NCBI GenBank assembly: GCA_963763755.1 | Contig: CAVXQE010000004.1 | Location: 1-64,000, forward strand | Reading direction: 5' to 3' | From: Gaiellasilicea sp963763755 | GTDB taxonomy: Bacteria > Actinomycetota > Thermoleophilia > Gaiellales > Gaiellaceae | Length of the DNA stretch: 64,000 bases | Part shown: positions 1-9,007 of the stretch, piece by piece | How positions within the stretch are numbered: the stretch's first letter is position 1 | How the letters are laid out: every line of letters begins with the position of its first letter | Program-made: the position numbers and the translations under genes | The notes under the pieces: generated by a model | Told to the model about the DNA's origin: nothing | Databases searched by the model: none | The model's input: only the letters and a program-made list of their open reading frames with translations

Positions 1-866
1 GGCGAACGGCGTCGCCTACGCGAGCGCCTGCGAGCAAGCACTCGGCCTGGTGCCACCGCAGAGCTCGGCCGCGTTCGCACAGTCCTGCTCGAACTCGAGC
101 GGGCATGGAGCCACTTGAACGACATCGCCGCCATCTGCGCGGGCGTCAGTCTCGCCGCCGGCAACAACAGCTTCGCAGCGCTCACCGAGCGCGCGCGCCG
201 GCTGAACGCAGTCGTGAGTGGACACCGCTTCCTCTTCGACACGGTCCGTGTTGGCGGTAGCCAGCTCGCGCTCGAGCAGGAGCAGATCGGGGCTGTACGT
301 GAAGAGCTCGCTTCCATCAACGCGGCCGCGCTCCGCGGCTGGCGCGAGCTCCTCTTCAACAGCGCCTTTCAGGATCGCCTCCCCTACATCGGCGTCGTCA
401 CCGCCACCGACGCGGAGCGGCAGGCGGCGTCGGCCCTGGCGCGCGCGCTGCAGGGGTCATGCAGGACGTACGCGCGAGCAGCCCACGCCTCTCCTACGGG
501 GGCTTCTCTGCTGTCGCCCCGGAGCGGGCGGCCGGCGACGTGCAGGCGCGTTTCGAGCAGCGGGCACTCGAACTCTGGCAGGCGTTCGCGATCCTCGACG
601 AGCTGCTCGACCGCCCGATTCGCCCAGCGAGTGCCGAGCCGGAAGGAGAGGCGCACCCGATCGGTGTCGGCCGGGTCGAAAGCCCGCGCGGGGCGACGAG
701 CTGCGTCGTTGAGCGGAGCGGCGACCTGATCGAACGCCTGCGTCTTCGCACCGGCTCCTACGCGAACTGGCCGGTTGTCGCCTACGCCGCGACCGACAAC
801 TTGCTCCCGGACTTCCCGTTGATCAACAAGAGCTTCGAGCTCTGCTACGCCTGCGTGGACCGCTGA
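1..866 (+). CDS. Group 4 [NiFe]-hydrogenase-like large subunit, 5'-truncated, frame-broken
   Basis: This is the C-terminal part of a large-subunit protein of the HyfG/HycE/NuoD family, which holds the catalytic Ni-Fe site in group 4 hydrogenases and has lost it in complex I. The first ~80 nt read in frame 2, then frame 1 carries the family-like LLELERAWSHLNDIAAICAG stretch, and from about 455 frame 3 continues to the stop. Two single-base indels are needed, and sequencing error is the simplest reason. The C terminus ends SFELCYACVDR. The CxxC pair sits where hydrogenases bind nickel and where NuoD proteins lack cysteine, so a true hydrogenase is possible. The partner N-terminal cysteine motif lies outside the window. 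The stop overlaps the next start (TGATG), so the two subunits are translationally coupled. Confidence 0.75.
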
Positions 867-1366
867 TGCTCACCCTGCTCCGCGACCTCCGCCGCCTTCG
901 CAGGGCAATCGACCTGCCACAGCCAGGGCGCGGTCGCAGCCTCGCAATCCGCCATGTCGACGCCGGCTCATGCAACGGCTGCGAGCACGAGCTCACCCAG
1001 CTCGCGAGTCCCTACTACGACCTGCAACGCTTCGGCCTCGGCATCGTCGCCTCCCCTCGCCACGCCGACGTGCTCCTCGTGGCAGGGGCCGTGACGAGCC
1101 GCATGCGTGAGCCGCTGCTGATCGCCTACGAGGCGATGCCTGAGCCGCGGCGGGTCGTGGCGCTCGGCGACTGCGCACTTGGCTGCAACCTGCTGGGAGA
1201 CACCGATGACCTCGTCGGGCCTGTCGAAGCGATCCTCCCTGTCGACCTCCGCATCCCCGGCTGCCCACCCACGCCAGCCGCGATCGCTGAGGCGTTGCTG
1301 GAGCTCATCGACTCGTCGAGCTCACATGCACCGGCATCCTCCGCTGTATCTCGGTCGAAGCGCTGA
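866..1366 (+). CDS. Hydrogenase small subunit / NuoB-like [4Fe-4S] protein (HyfI type)
   Basis: The 166-residue protein belongs to the NADH:ubiquinone oxidoreductase 20-kDa family. It would carry the [4Fe-4S] cluster next to the active site of its large-subunit partner, in a membrane-bound hydrogenase or complex-I-like module. Cluster cysteines are visible at residues 36 and 39 (SCNGCE), 103 and 107 (GDCALGC) and 133 (PGCPPTP). The CxxC spacing of the first pair fits group 4 hydrogenase small subunits better than NuoB, which has adjacent cysteines. The start ATG overlaps the stop of the large subunit. No other hydrogenase gene follows, so this is the end of the operon. Confidence 0.85.
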   Translation: MLTLLRDLRRLRRAIDLPQPGRGRSLAIRHVDAGSCNGCEHELTQLASPYYDLQRFGLGIVASPRHADVLLVAGAVTSRMREPLLIAYEAMPEPRRVVALGDCALGCNLLGDTDDLVGPVEAILPVDLRIPGCPPTPAAIAEALLELIDSSSSHAPASSAVSRSKR

Positions 1367-1628
1367 GGGCGTTGCAGAAGGGGTTCACGGCCGGTTCAAG
1401 CCCGCACGCGTAGACTCTAAAGCCCGGTTTGCAGGGAGATGCCGACCCCAATCTGAGCCCTCGGATCGCTTCGGTTATCCGGACGCGGCGCCTGCGCGAG
1501 GCGTCGCGCATGATGTGCACGTAAGTGCGCGCGGTCAAGCCGGGATCGTTGTGCAAGTCGCCGCGCGGAGGTCAGAGGCTACAACCTCGCCGGTGGTCAA
1601 ATCATCTTCACGTAGAGAAGGAGCGCCC

Positions 1629-1898
1629 ATGACCGCAAGGACAAGCTTCACGGCCGACGAGGCCCGCCGGGTTGGTGAACAGATCGGGATCGAGTGGTCC
1701 GCAGCGCCGTTCGACGTCGAGCAATTTCGCGCCGGCATGGACGTCGAACTCGAGCACGGCCTCCACGACCTCCTCACAAACGTGACCGACGACGATCCGA
1801 TCGTCACCGGGAAGATCGCACTCGCCCATCTGCACGAGTTCCCCGACTACTACACGCGGCTCGAGCAGATGGAGGAACAAGCCAAGCGCGAGTTCTAA
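1629..1898 (+). CDS. DUF5661 family protein
   Basis: This 89-residue acidic cytoplasmic protein matches the DUF5661 family along its length: FTADEARRVGEQIGIEW at the N terminus, then FRAGMDVELEHG, NVTDDDPIVTGKIALAHL and FPDYYTRLEQMEEQAKREF at the C terminus. Its function is unknown and no catalytic motif is evident. The ATG is chosen because a strong ribosome site (AGAAGGAG, 1614-1621) precedes it and because homologous sequence begins there. The open frame upstream to 1179 is only a shadow. The 262 nt between the hydrogenase and this gene hold no gene I can support. Confidence 0.85.
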   Translation: MTARTSFTADEARRVGEQIGIEWSAAPFDVEQFRAGMDVELEHGLHDLLTNVTDDDPIVTGKIALAHLHEFPDYYTRLEQMEEQAKREF

Positions 1899-1912
1899 GA
1901 CGACCGTTCGCT

Positions 1913-2172
1913 GACTGGCGCCACGGGGACGGTGCCGCCAGCGGCATCAGGCGAACGCCCTGCGTCGTGTGCTCCGACCGGCTCGGTTCGCGTGACATCA
2001 GGGACAATCGGTCGGCAGTGACGGGGCGCGCCTCGCCACCGGTGCCGTCGCAGGGGGCGACATGACGTTCGAGGCCGCTCTCACCAAGCTCATGGTCCTC
2101 ACGGACCGTCACGGCCCCGACGAGGTGCGCCGGCTGATGCAGGAGGGCCTGGCCGGCGAGCTGAGCGTCTGA
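1913..2172 (+). pseudogene. Remnant of a type I L-asparaginase C terminus
   Basis: Three frames together spell the C-terminal end of an archaeal/bacterial type I asparaginase. LTGATGTVPPAASG (from 1913) resembles the GxGNVPP motif. PCVVCSDRLGSRDIRDN (about 1960-2010, another frame) resembles the PVVVxSRC strand. VGSDGARLATGAVAGGDM and TFEAALTKLMVL (to 2172) match the conserved tail. The N-terminal two thirds, including the catalytic threonines, are absent because the DUF5661 gene ends 14 nt upstream. Unlike most frame breaks here, truncation plus frameshifts indicates a genuine relic. An intact-looking short frame (ATG at 2062, 36 codons) lies in it but is probably not an independent gene. 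Confidence 0.6.
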
Positions 2173-2278
2173 GCCACCCGCTCCTTACGTTAATGTCTCG
2201 TCAGTCCGAAGCCTTGTAGGTTCGGGCGTCAAAGCACGATCGGCGATTGTGCGCCCAACACGGGGAAGAGGAGCGGGG

Positions 2279-3754
2279 ATGGCGACGAAGGAATCCGCAC
2301 TGACGGGACTCGAGCCCCGCTCGTTCTGGGAGCACTTCGAGACGTTGACGCAGATCGCGCGCCCTTCGCGGGCGGAGGAGCCCGCGATCGAGCATGTGCG
2401 CGCCTGGGCCGACCGGCATGGATTCGAGCTCCAGCAGGACGCGGGGCGCAATCTGGTCGTCCGAGTTCCGGCCACGCCGGGGCGTGAGAACGCGCCCGTC
2501 GTGACCCTGCAAGGGCATCTCGACATGGTCTGCGAGCGCGATGCGTCGAGCCCGAATGACCCGGCCGAGGGGCGGATCGCGCTCCTCCGGGACGGCGACT
2601 GGCTGACGGCGGATGGAACCACCCTGGGCGCCGACGACGGCGTCGCGATCGCGGCGATGATGGCGCTCGTCGAGGACGAGTCGCTGCCCCACGGGCCGCT
2701 CGAGCTGCTGATGACGGTGGCCGAGGAGGTCGGGCTCGAAGGCGCGAACGCGCTCGATCCGGCGCTCGTGACGGGCTCGATCCTCGTCAACCTCGACAGC
2801 GAGGAGGACGGGCGGCTGACGGTCGGGTGCGCCGGGAGCACCGACACGTGGATCCGCATCCAGGCGCCGCGCGAGGAGGCAGAGGGCGAACAGGTCACGC
2901 TCGGCGTCACCGTGAGCGGCGGCAGTGGCGGCCACTCCGGCACCGGGATCGCGCTGGGCCGGTCCAACGCCGTCAAGGTGCTGGGGCGGGCGCTGCGCGA
3001 GGCGCGCGAGACCGTGTCGTTCCGGCTCGTCTCCTTCGCGGGCGGCAAGAGCCGTAACGCGATCCCGCGCGACGCGATCGCGATCTGCTCCGTCCAGGCC
3101 GACCAGGAACGTGCCTTCCGGGACGCAGTGGCCGCCGCGGCCGCGACGATCCGAGATGCGTACAGCAAGACCGACGCGGGCGTCACGGTCGACATCGAGC
3201 CCGCCGACGCGCCGGAGCTCCCCTGGACGGACGAGGGGACGAAGACGCTGCTCGACGCCGTTGCGCTCGTGCCCACCGGGCCGCTGGCCATGAGTCCCGA
3301 CTTCGACGACCTCGTCGAGACGAGCACGTCGCTCGGCGAAGCGATCACGGAAGGCGACGAGCTGACGCTGCACAGCCTCTCGCGCTCGTCGAACGACTCG
3401 GCGCTCCCAGAGGTGATCGCAACGCTCGACGCCGTGGCGCGGCTCGGCGGTGGCGAGCTCGAGGTCAAACGCAATTACGGCGGCTGGCGCCCCGATCTCG
3501 ACTCGAAGGCGCTCGCCGCCGCGCGCGGCGCCTACGAGCGCGAGTTCGGCGAGCCGCCGATCATCACCGCGGTGCACGCGGGGCTCGAAACGGCGGTGAT
3601 CGGGACGAAGGTTCCCGGTCTGGACATGCTCTCGTTCGGGCCGCAGATCGAGTTTCCGCACTCGCCGGACGAGCGCGTGAGCATCCCCACCGTCGAGCGC
3701 TTCTGGAGGCTGCTCGTCGTCTTCCTCGATGAGATGTCCGATCCGGGGAAGTAA
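2279..3754 (+). CDS. pepD: Aminoacyl-histidine dipeptidase (M20C, cytosol nonspecific dipeptidase)
   Basis: The 491-residue protein is a PepD-type zinc metallopeptidase that hydrolyses dipeptides, including Xaa-His, in the cytoplasm. Metal ligands and catalytic residues are in the expected places: H80 and D82 in LQGHLDMVCERD, D119 in LGADDGVAIA and the E149-E150 pair in TVAEEVGLEGA. The lid domain carries GGHSGTGIALGRSNAVK, and the C-terminal GLETAVIGTKVPGLDMLSFGP ends in the final ligand region. Length matches the family. I place the start at ATG 2279, with GAAGAGGAG just upstream, rather than at 2249. The next gene follows by 9 nt and is probably co-transcribed. Confidence 0.93.
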   Translation: MATKESALTGLEPRSFWEHFETLTQIARPSRAEEPAIEHVRAWADRHGFELQQDAGRNLVVRVPATPGRENAPVVTLQGHLDMVCERDASSPNDPAEGRIALLRDGDWLTADGTTLGADDGVAIAAMMALVEDESLPHGPLELLMTVAEEVGLEGANALDPALVTGSILVNLDSEEDGRLTVGCAGSTDTWIRIQAPREEAEGEQVTLGVTVSGGSGGHSGTGIALGRSNAVKVLGRALREARETVSFRLVSFAGGKSRNAIPRDAIAICSVQADQERAFRDAVAAAAATIRDAYSKTDAGVTVDIEPADAPELPWTDEGTKTLLDAVALVPTGPLAMSPDFDDLVETSTSLGEAITEGDELTLHSLSRSSNDSALPEVIATLDAVARLGGGELEVKRNYGGWRPDLDSKALAAARGAYEREFGEPPIITAVHAGLETAVIGTKVPGLDMLSFGPQIEFPHSPDERVSIPTVERFWRLLVVFLDEMSDPGK

Positions 3755-3763
3755 GGTCCACTC

Positions 3764-4372
3764 GTGCGCGGCTTTCTCCCCTGGATCCTCGCCGGAGTTG
3801 GCATCCTCGCCGTGCTCCTCGTCGGCGTAGGTATCGCCGGCAACGACCACAGCGGTGAGACCGTTCCGGCCGGCGAGTGGGCACAGAGCGTCTGTGGTGC
3901 GGTAGGCGTCTGGCGCGGCGAGCTCCAAGACATCGTCGACGACGTGCGGGACCCCAGCTCACAGACAGCGGCGGGTAGCGAGGAACCACAGTCGGAGACC
4001 CCACAGGGCCGCACGGGCTTCATCCGCAAGGGCCTCGAGCGGGCCGTCGAAGCGGCGGACACCCTGATCGTCGGCATCGACGACGCGGGCATCCCCGACT
4101 CGCCGCAGGGTGAGGAGGCGGCCGGGACGGTGTCCGACTGGGCCGACTCGGCGCAGGAAGAGCTCGAGAACGCCCAGGACTCGCTCGACGAGGAAGCGGA
4201 CTCGCTCGAGGAGGCGATCCAGCAGCTCACCGACGCGGCAAAGGCGATCGGCACGGTGCTGGCCGGCGGTGTTCAGACGATCGCCCAGGTCTCGCGGACC
4301 GACCCCGAGCTCGCCCGCACGGTGCTCGACACGAGCACGTGCCAGCAGCTCCGAGCGGAGAGGAAACAGTGA
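3764..4372 (+). CDS. Membrane-anchored extracytoplasmic hypothetical protein
   Basis: I do not recognise this 202-residue protein. A single hydrophobic segment (about residues 5-25) is followed by an acidic, helix-rich domain rich in E, D and A (EELENAQDSLDEEADSLEEA) that may form a coiled coil. Cysteines at about 44 (AQSVCGAVGVW) and 195 (STCQQL) could pair. The topology suggests a protein tethered to the outer face of the membrane. It starts with GTG, and its TGA overlaps the GTG of the Dcu-type carrier (GTGA), so the two are co-translated. The lipoprotein at 44033 has a similar plan: a short anchor, then AWADDVCSAITTW and an acidic helical domain. They may be distant relatives. Confidence 0.75.
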   Translation: MRGFLPWILAGVGILAVLLVGVGIAGNDHSGETVPAGEWAQSVCGAVGVWRGELQDIVDDVRDPSSQTAAGSEEPQSETPQGRTGFIRKGLERAVEAADTLIVGIDDAGIPDSPQGEEAAGTVSDWADSAQEELENAQDSLDEEADSLEEAIQQLTDAAKAIGTVLAGGVQTIAQVSRTDPELARTVLDTSTCQQLRAERKQ

Positions 4373-5751
4373 GCACGTCCGACTGGATCCTGATCGCGAT
4401 CGAAGGGCTGGTCGTCATCGGCTTCATCGCCCTCGGCGTGCGGTCCGGCGGGGTCGGACTCGGGCTCTGGGGCGGCGTCGGCACGCTCGTCCTCGTCTTC
4501 GGCTTCGGGCTCGATCCGGGCGAGCCGCCGATCAGCGCGATGTTGATCATCATCGCCGTCATCGCCGCGTCCGCGGCTATGCAGGCCGCGGGCGGGATCG
4601 ACTACATGGTCCTGATCGCGAGCAAAGCACTGCGTGCGCGGCCGAGGGCACTCAACTTCGCTGCACCTTACGTTTCCTACCTACTCACGATCCTCACCGG
4701 TACGGGCAACACGTTCTTCTCCCTCATCCCGGTGATCAACGAGTTGGCCTACGCGAACAAGATCAGGCCGGAGCGGGCGCTCGCCGGCTCGACCGTCGCC
4801 TCGACCTTCGGGATCACTGCGAGCCCGGTCGCCGCCGCGATGGCGACGATGCTCCCGCTCGTGGAGGTCTACGGCTACGACATCGTCGACGTGATGCTGA
4901 TCACGGTTCCGGCCAGCATCATCGGCATCTTCGCGATGGCGCTTGTGATGAACACGCACGGCAAGGACCTGGACGACGACGTCGAGTACCAGCGCCGCCT
5001 TGCAGCCGGCGAGATCAAGCCTCCGGCACCCGCCGGTGAGATCACGCTGCTGCCCTTCGCGAAGCGCAGCGTTGCGATCTTCCTCACGGCCGTCGCCGCT
5101 ATCTGCATCTTCGGCGTCTTCGAAGGCCTCCGGCCGACGGTGGCCGCGGAGGGCGGCGGCGTCGAGCCGATGTCCGTGACGCCGATCATCCAGATGATCA
5201 TGCTGAGCGCGGCAGCGCTGATGCTGATTTTCGCGCATGTGAACGCGAGCGACATCCCGAACACGCAGATCTTCAAGTCGGGCATGGTCGCGATGATCGC
5301 CCTGTTCGGGATCGCCTGGATGGCGGACACCTTCATCGCCAACAACGAGGATGCGATCGTCGCCGCCCTCGGCGGCCTCGCGGAAAACTGGCCGTTCACG
5401 ATCGCGATCGCCATCTTCCTCGTCGCCGCCTTGACGACGAGCCAGTCGGCAGCGACGCGGACCATGATCCCCCTCGGGCTCGCGCTCGGAATCGGAGCCG
5501 GCTACATGATCGCCGTCTGGACCGCCGTTGCCGGCGTGATCTTCTTCCCGGCCAACGGCACGCAGATCGCCGCTGCCGAGGCCGACGAGACAGGCACGAC
5601 GACGCTGGGCAAGCGCGTGTTCGACCACTCCTTCCAGCTTCCGCTTCAGATCGCGTGGGTCGTCACCGCGCTCGCCGGCATCGCGATCGTCTACCTCTTC
5701 TTCGGCGACCACACGCCGGCACCGCCGGTGCCGACGACGCCCGCCCCCTGA
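4369..5751 (+). CDS. Anaerobic C4-dicarboxylate carrier family protein (DcuA/DcuB-like)
   Basis: This is a polytopic inner-membrane carrier of about 460 residues with 10-12 hydrophobic segments. The conserved Dcu features are visible: PYVSYLLTILTGTGNTFFSL, IRPERALAGSTVASTFGITASPVAAAMA and the late TTSQSAATRTMIPLG segment. Family members exchange fumarate, succinate, malate or aspartate. The substrate here is inferred, not shown. The GTG start at 4369 overlaps the preceding stop and has AGAGGAAA upstream. The likely operon is pepD, membrane-anchored protein, Dcu and possibly the downstream exporter. Peptide breakdown beside a C4-dicarboxylate/aspartate carrier would fit amino-acid use. Confidence 0.88.
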   Translation: MSTSDWILIAIEGLVVIGFIALGVRSGGVGLGLWGGVGTLVLVFGFGLDPGEPPISAMLIIIAVIAASAAMQAAGGIDYMVLIASKALRARPRALNFAAPYVSYLLTILTGTGNTFFSLIPVINELAYANKIRPERALAGSTVASTFGITASPVAAAMATMLPLVEVYGYDIVDVMLITVPASIIGIFAMALVMNTHGKDLDDDVEYQRRLAAGEIKPPAPAGEITLLPFAKRSVAIFLTAVAAICIFGVFEGLRPTVAAEGGGVEPMSVTPIIQMIMLSAAALMLIFAHVNASDIPNTQIFKSGMVAMIALFGIAWMADTFIANNEDAIVAALGGLAENWPFTIAIAIFLVAALTTSQSAATRTMIPLGLALGIGAGYMIAVWTAVAGVIFFPANGTQIAAAEADETGTTTLGKRVFDHSFQLPLQIAWVVTALAGIAIVYLFFGDHTPAPPVPTTPAP

Positions 5752-5770
5752 CTTGAGCGTCAGCGAGACG

Positions 5771-7330
5771 ATGGACCGGGCGGCCGGAAGCGGGGTCCTG
5801 GCGGCCGCATGCGTGTCCACTTTCGTCGTCAACGCGAACACTTCTGCGGTCACGATCCTGCTGCCGACGATGAGCGAGGACACGGGCGCTCCCATCGCGC
5901 AGCTGCAATGGGCGGTGACCGGCTACATGCTCGTCGGCGCTTCGGTGATCGTGACTTCCGGGGCGCTCGGAGACGTGTTCGGCCGCAGGCGCATTTTCCT
6001 CGGCGGGCTCCTGCTCTTCATCGCCTCCTGCGTGTTCATCGCGCTGTCGACGAGCGGCAGCGGGATCATCGTCGGGCGCCTGATCCAGGGTGCGGCCGGC
6101 TCCACGATTCTGGCCTGCGGGATGAGCCTCCTGTCGGTCGCCTCGTCCGGCAAGGGACAGATGCGGGCGATCACACTCTGGGGGGCCGCCTCGGCGGCGG
6201 GCGCGGCCATGGGACCGCTCATCGGCGGAGCGCTGGTCGAGCTCAGCGGCTGGCAGACCCTGTTCTGGCTCGACGGTGCGATCGCGGCCGCGTGCATCCC
6301 GCTCACGCTTTCCAGGGTGCAGGAGTCGCGCGACTTGCTGCGGGCTCGCTCGATCGACTACGCCGGCACGGTCCTGATCGCAGTCATTCTCGCTCCGCTC
6401 GTCTTCGGGTTCAGCAAGGGCGGCGACTGGGGCTGGACGTCGGCGGCCACACTCGGATGCTTCGTCGCCTCCGCCGTCGGCGCCGTGCTCTTCGTGCTCG
6501 TCGAGAAGCGTGTCTCCGCCCCGATCGTCGATCTCAACCTGCTCCGAAACCAGGTGGTCGTCGGCACGACATTGGCGATCTTGATCGTGGCAGGGACGCT
6601 CAACGGCCTGATGTACGTCCTCAGTCTCTACTTCCAGGATCCCTCGACCTTCGGGATGAGCCCCCTCAAGACGGGCGTGGCGACGCTTCCCGCGGCTGCC
6701 GGCCTGATCGCCGTCACTCCGTTGATCACGCCGCTCGCGGCGCGCATCGGAACGAGGCTCGCGATCGTCGCCGGCTTCGGCCTCGGTGCTGCCGGGTTCG
6801 GGGCGTTGGCGTTCGTCGAATCGTCCTGGACGTACGCGGCCCTGGTCGTCCCGCTCCTGGTGCTCGCGGTCGGGCTCGGCCTGGCGAATGGGCCGGCGTC
6901 GTCGTTGTCGACGTCGACCGATGTGGTGCCGCAGGATCAGGTGGGGCAGGCATCTGGCATCTCGAACATGGCGCGGTACATCGGCGGGGCTGTGGTGGTG
7001 GCCTTGGTCGCGACGGTCTTCGACTCGGTCACGGTCGAGGAGACCGCTGCGGGCGCATCGGCCTCGGAGGCCCTTGCGTCCGGGCTTTCGCGGGTCGCGC
7101 TGCTGATGGCGATCATGTGCCTCCTGGGCGTCGCGCTCGCATTCCTGATGGCCCGTCATCAGCAGGCGCGCCCGAGTGCAGTCAACCTCGCCGCTGCGGC
7201 GGCGGGAGTCACCTCGCACACGATCCCGACACGACCCGTGAGCCACTCGAACACGCGCTCGGACGGTCGGCAGGATGCGAATGGAGTCTCAGCGCTCTCA
7301 GCGCCGTCCACGCCGCCCGATCAGGCATAG
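5771..7330 (+). CDS. MFS exporter, DHA2 (EmrB/QacA) family
   Basis: The protein of about 519 residues has roughly 14 membrane segments. Motif A appears as GALGDVFGRRRIFLGG after the second helix. The motif-C-like region is GAAMGPLIGGALVE in helix 5. DHA2 proteins export drugs or metabolites by proton antiport. The first helix begins right after MDRAAGSGVL. I choose ATG 5771, but a TTG at 5753, one base after the Dcu stop, would add six residues and couple translation. Its stop is followed 5 nt later by the next gene, so it is part of the same run. Confidence 0.88.
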   Translation: MDRAAGSGVLAAACVSTFVVNANTSAVTILLPTMSEDTGAPIAQLQWAVTGYMLVGASVIVTSGALGDVFGRRRIFLGGLLLFIASCVFIALSTSGSGIIVGRLIQGAAGSTILACGMSLLSVASSGKGQMRAITLWGAASAAGAAMGPLIGGALVELSGWQTLFWLDGAIAAACIPLTLSRVQESRDLLRARSIDYAGTVLIAVILAPLVFGFSKGGDWGWTSAATLGCFVASAVGAVLFVLVEKRVSAPIVDLNLLRNQVVVGTTLAILIVAGTLNGLMYVLSLYFQDPSTFGMSPLKTGVATLPAAAGLIAVTPLITPLAARIGTRLAIVAGFGLGAAGFGALAFVESSWTYAALVVPLLVLAVGLGLANGPASSLSTSTDVVPQDQVGQASGISNMARYIGGAVVVALVATVFDSVTVEETAAGASASEALASGLSRVALLMAIMCLLGVALAFLMARHQQARPSAVNLAAAAAGVTSHTIPTRPVSHSNTRSDGRQDANGVSALSAPSTPPDQA

Positions 7331-7335
7331 GCGCC

Positions 7336-8613
7336 GTGCCCGAGCGGCAGACGGCGCCCGGAAACGAGCTCCTGCTCTTCCTCGCCGATCTCGGCGCCGC
7401 GCTGAGCGCAATCGGCGAGACCGTCGACGCCGTCGAGGAGCGTCTCACCCTGATCGCCCGCGCCTACGGGCTCGAGGACGCACGCTTCACTGCCTTCCCG
7501 ACCTCGCTGTTCCTGACGCTGGGCCGCGGCGAGGCCGCGACGATCGAGCCGACGAAACGGCTCTCGGCGACGCCGCGCCTCGACCAGATCGCGGACGTTC
7601 ACCGCCTCGCCGAGGAGGCCGAGCGGGGGGCGATCGCACCCGGGGCCGGGATCGCCCGGCTCGAGGAGATCCGGGCGACGAGCAGCCGCTACGGCCCGCT
7701 GGTGAGCGTGCTCGGCTACACGACGCTGACGATCGGGATCGCGCTGATCCTGCGTCCGGCGCTGCGCGACGTCGCGGCCGCCGCCGTGCTCGGCACCGTC
7801 GTCGGCGTGCTGCGGCTGCTCGCACGCGGGCGGCGCTCGCTCGAGGTGCTGATGCCCTTCGTTGCCGCTTTCGCCGTTGCCTTGCTGACCGGCCTGGCCG
7901 TCAGGTACGACGTCACCGATCCCGGCCTGCGGGCGATGATCGCCGCCCTTGTTGTCTTCATCCCCGGTGTCGCGCTGACCACGGCGGTCCTCGAGCTGAC
8001 CGAGGGCCAGATGATCTCCGGCTCGAGCCGGCTCGTCTGGGCCGCCACCCAGCTCGGCCTGATCGCGTTCGGGATCGTCGCCGGCGTCAGCGCCGCCGGC
8101 GTGCCCCCCGAGCGCGCGTTTTCCAGCTCGGACGCGCTCCTCGGCGAGTGGGCGCCCTGGCTCGGCGTGCTCATCTTCGCCGTCGGTGTCACGGTCGCCA
8201 ACTCGACGCCGCCCGGCGCGCTGCTTTCGTTGCTCGTAGTCCTCTACGCGGCGTGGACCGGCCAGGTGCTCGGTGACGCATTGTTCGGCGCCTACGCGAG
8301 CGGCTTCGTCGGCGCCGTCGTGATGACGCTCGCGGCATATCAGCTCGCGCGGCTCCAGTCGACGATGCCCGTGTACGCCATGTTCCTGCCGGGCTTCTGG
8401 CTGCTCGTCCCCGGCTCCCTCGGCCTGATCGGGCTGACGACCTTCCTCGCGTTCCCGGACTCCGCCTCCGGGACCGACGTCTTCGCCGTGGTGGGAGCGA
8501 TCGCGTCGGTCGCGGTCGGCGTCCTCTGCGGGGTGGAGCTGCACCGCTGGCTGATAGGCGCCGAGCGGCGTGCCCAGGCCATTACGCGGCGCGTGAGGCC
8601 TCCCGCTGCCTGA
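7336..8613 (+). CDS. Threonine/serine exporter ThrE family protein
   Basis: This ~425-residue protein has the ThrE layout: an N-terminal domain (ELLLFLADLGAALSAIGETV, then AFPTSLFLTLG) followed by about ten membrane segments in two groups (ThrE and ThrE_2). The region GAIAPGAGIARLEEI before the first helix is typical. Family members export L-threonine and L-serine by proton motive force. The start is GTG 7336, six nt after the exporter's stop. The 3' end overlaps the convergent gene by 32 bp. Confidence 0.87.
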   Translation: MPERQTAPGNELLLFLADLGAALSAIGETVDAVEERLTLIARAYGLEDARFTAFPTSLFLTLGRGEAATIEPTKRLSATPRLDQIADVHRLAEEAERGAIAPGAGIARLEEIRATSSRYGPLVSVLGYTTLTIGIALILRPALRDVAAAAVLGTVVGVLRLLARGRRSLEVLMPFVAAFAVALLTGLAVRYDVTDPGLRAMIAALVVFIPGVALTTAVLELTEGQMISGSSRLVWAATQLGLIAFGIVAGVSAAGVPPERAFSSSDALLGEWAPWLGVLIFAVGVTVANSTPPGALLSLLVVLYAAWTGQVLGDALFGAYASGFVGAVVMTLAAYQLARLQSTMPVYAMFLPGFWLLVPGSLGLIGLTTFLAFPDSASGTDVFAVVGAIASVAVGVLCGVELHRWLIGAERRAQAITRRVRPPAA

Positions 8614-9007
8614 GCGCGCCCCGTGTCAGCTCGACACCCCTCACGACCGAGACGGTCGTGAGGACGGCGCTCCCCGCGAGGACGAGCAGCAGCCCGGGAG
8701 CGGCGGACGCACCGAAGATCGCGCGGGCGTCCAGCCAGTTCTCGAGCGCCGTCCAGCCGATCACGAGCCCACTGCCGAGCACCCCGATCGTGCCCGGCCA
8801 CGAGCCGAGCATCCGGATCCACAACAGAGCGAGCCCGGCCACGATTGCGGCCAGCCAGCCGTTGTTCGGCCCCTGCGTCCCGTCGAGCCGCACCGGTCCG
8901 TCGGCGACCCAGGTCACGAAGACGCCGAGGAGGACGGCGGCGACTGCGATCCGACAAACGAGCTGCAGGCGCGCGGTGTCGTCGCCTCGCTGGGTAGGGT
9001 CGCCCAT
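8582..9007 (-). CDS. Small four-helix membrane protein, unknown function
   Basis: The 141-residue protein has about four hydrophobic segments (VCRIAVAAVLLGVFVTWVAD, GWLAAIVAGLALLWIRML, TIGVLGSGLVIGWTAL and PGLLLVLAGSAVLTTVSVV) with a short loop containing GTQGPNNGWL. I do not recognise a family. ATG 9007 is preferred because the upstream in-frame extension would run deep into the divergent gene. Even so the two start codons overlap by two bases, so the divergent pair must share a very compact control region or be transcribed from inside each other. Confidence 0.6.
   Translation of the reverse strand: MGDPTQRGDDTARLQLVCRIAVAAVLLGVFVTWVADGPVRLDGTQGPNNGWLAAIVAGLALLWIRMLGSWPGTIGVLGSGLVIGWTALENWLDARAIFGASAAPGLLLVLAGSAVLTTVSVVRGVELTRGALRQREASRAA

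Noticed and set aside
1396..1420. GGTTCAAGCCC, resembling a tRNA T-loop
   Set aside because: The flanking bases do not form the 5-bp T stem and no acceptor, D or anticodon arm can be drawn around it.
2201..3928. 575-codon open frame antisense to pepD, and similar long antisense frames (8340-10364, 22320-23528, 25188-26261, 27641-28897, 35790-37472)
   Set aside because: Codon-structure shadows of intact high-GC genes on the other strand. Compositions are R/A/D/H-rich, no domain is recognisable and they lack ribosome sites.
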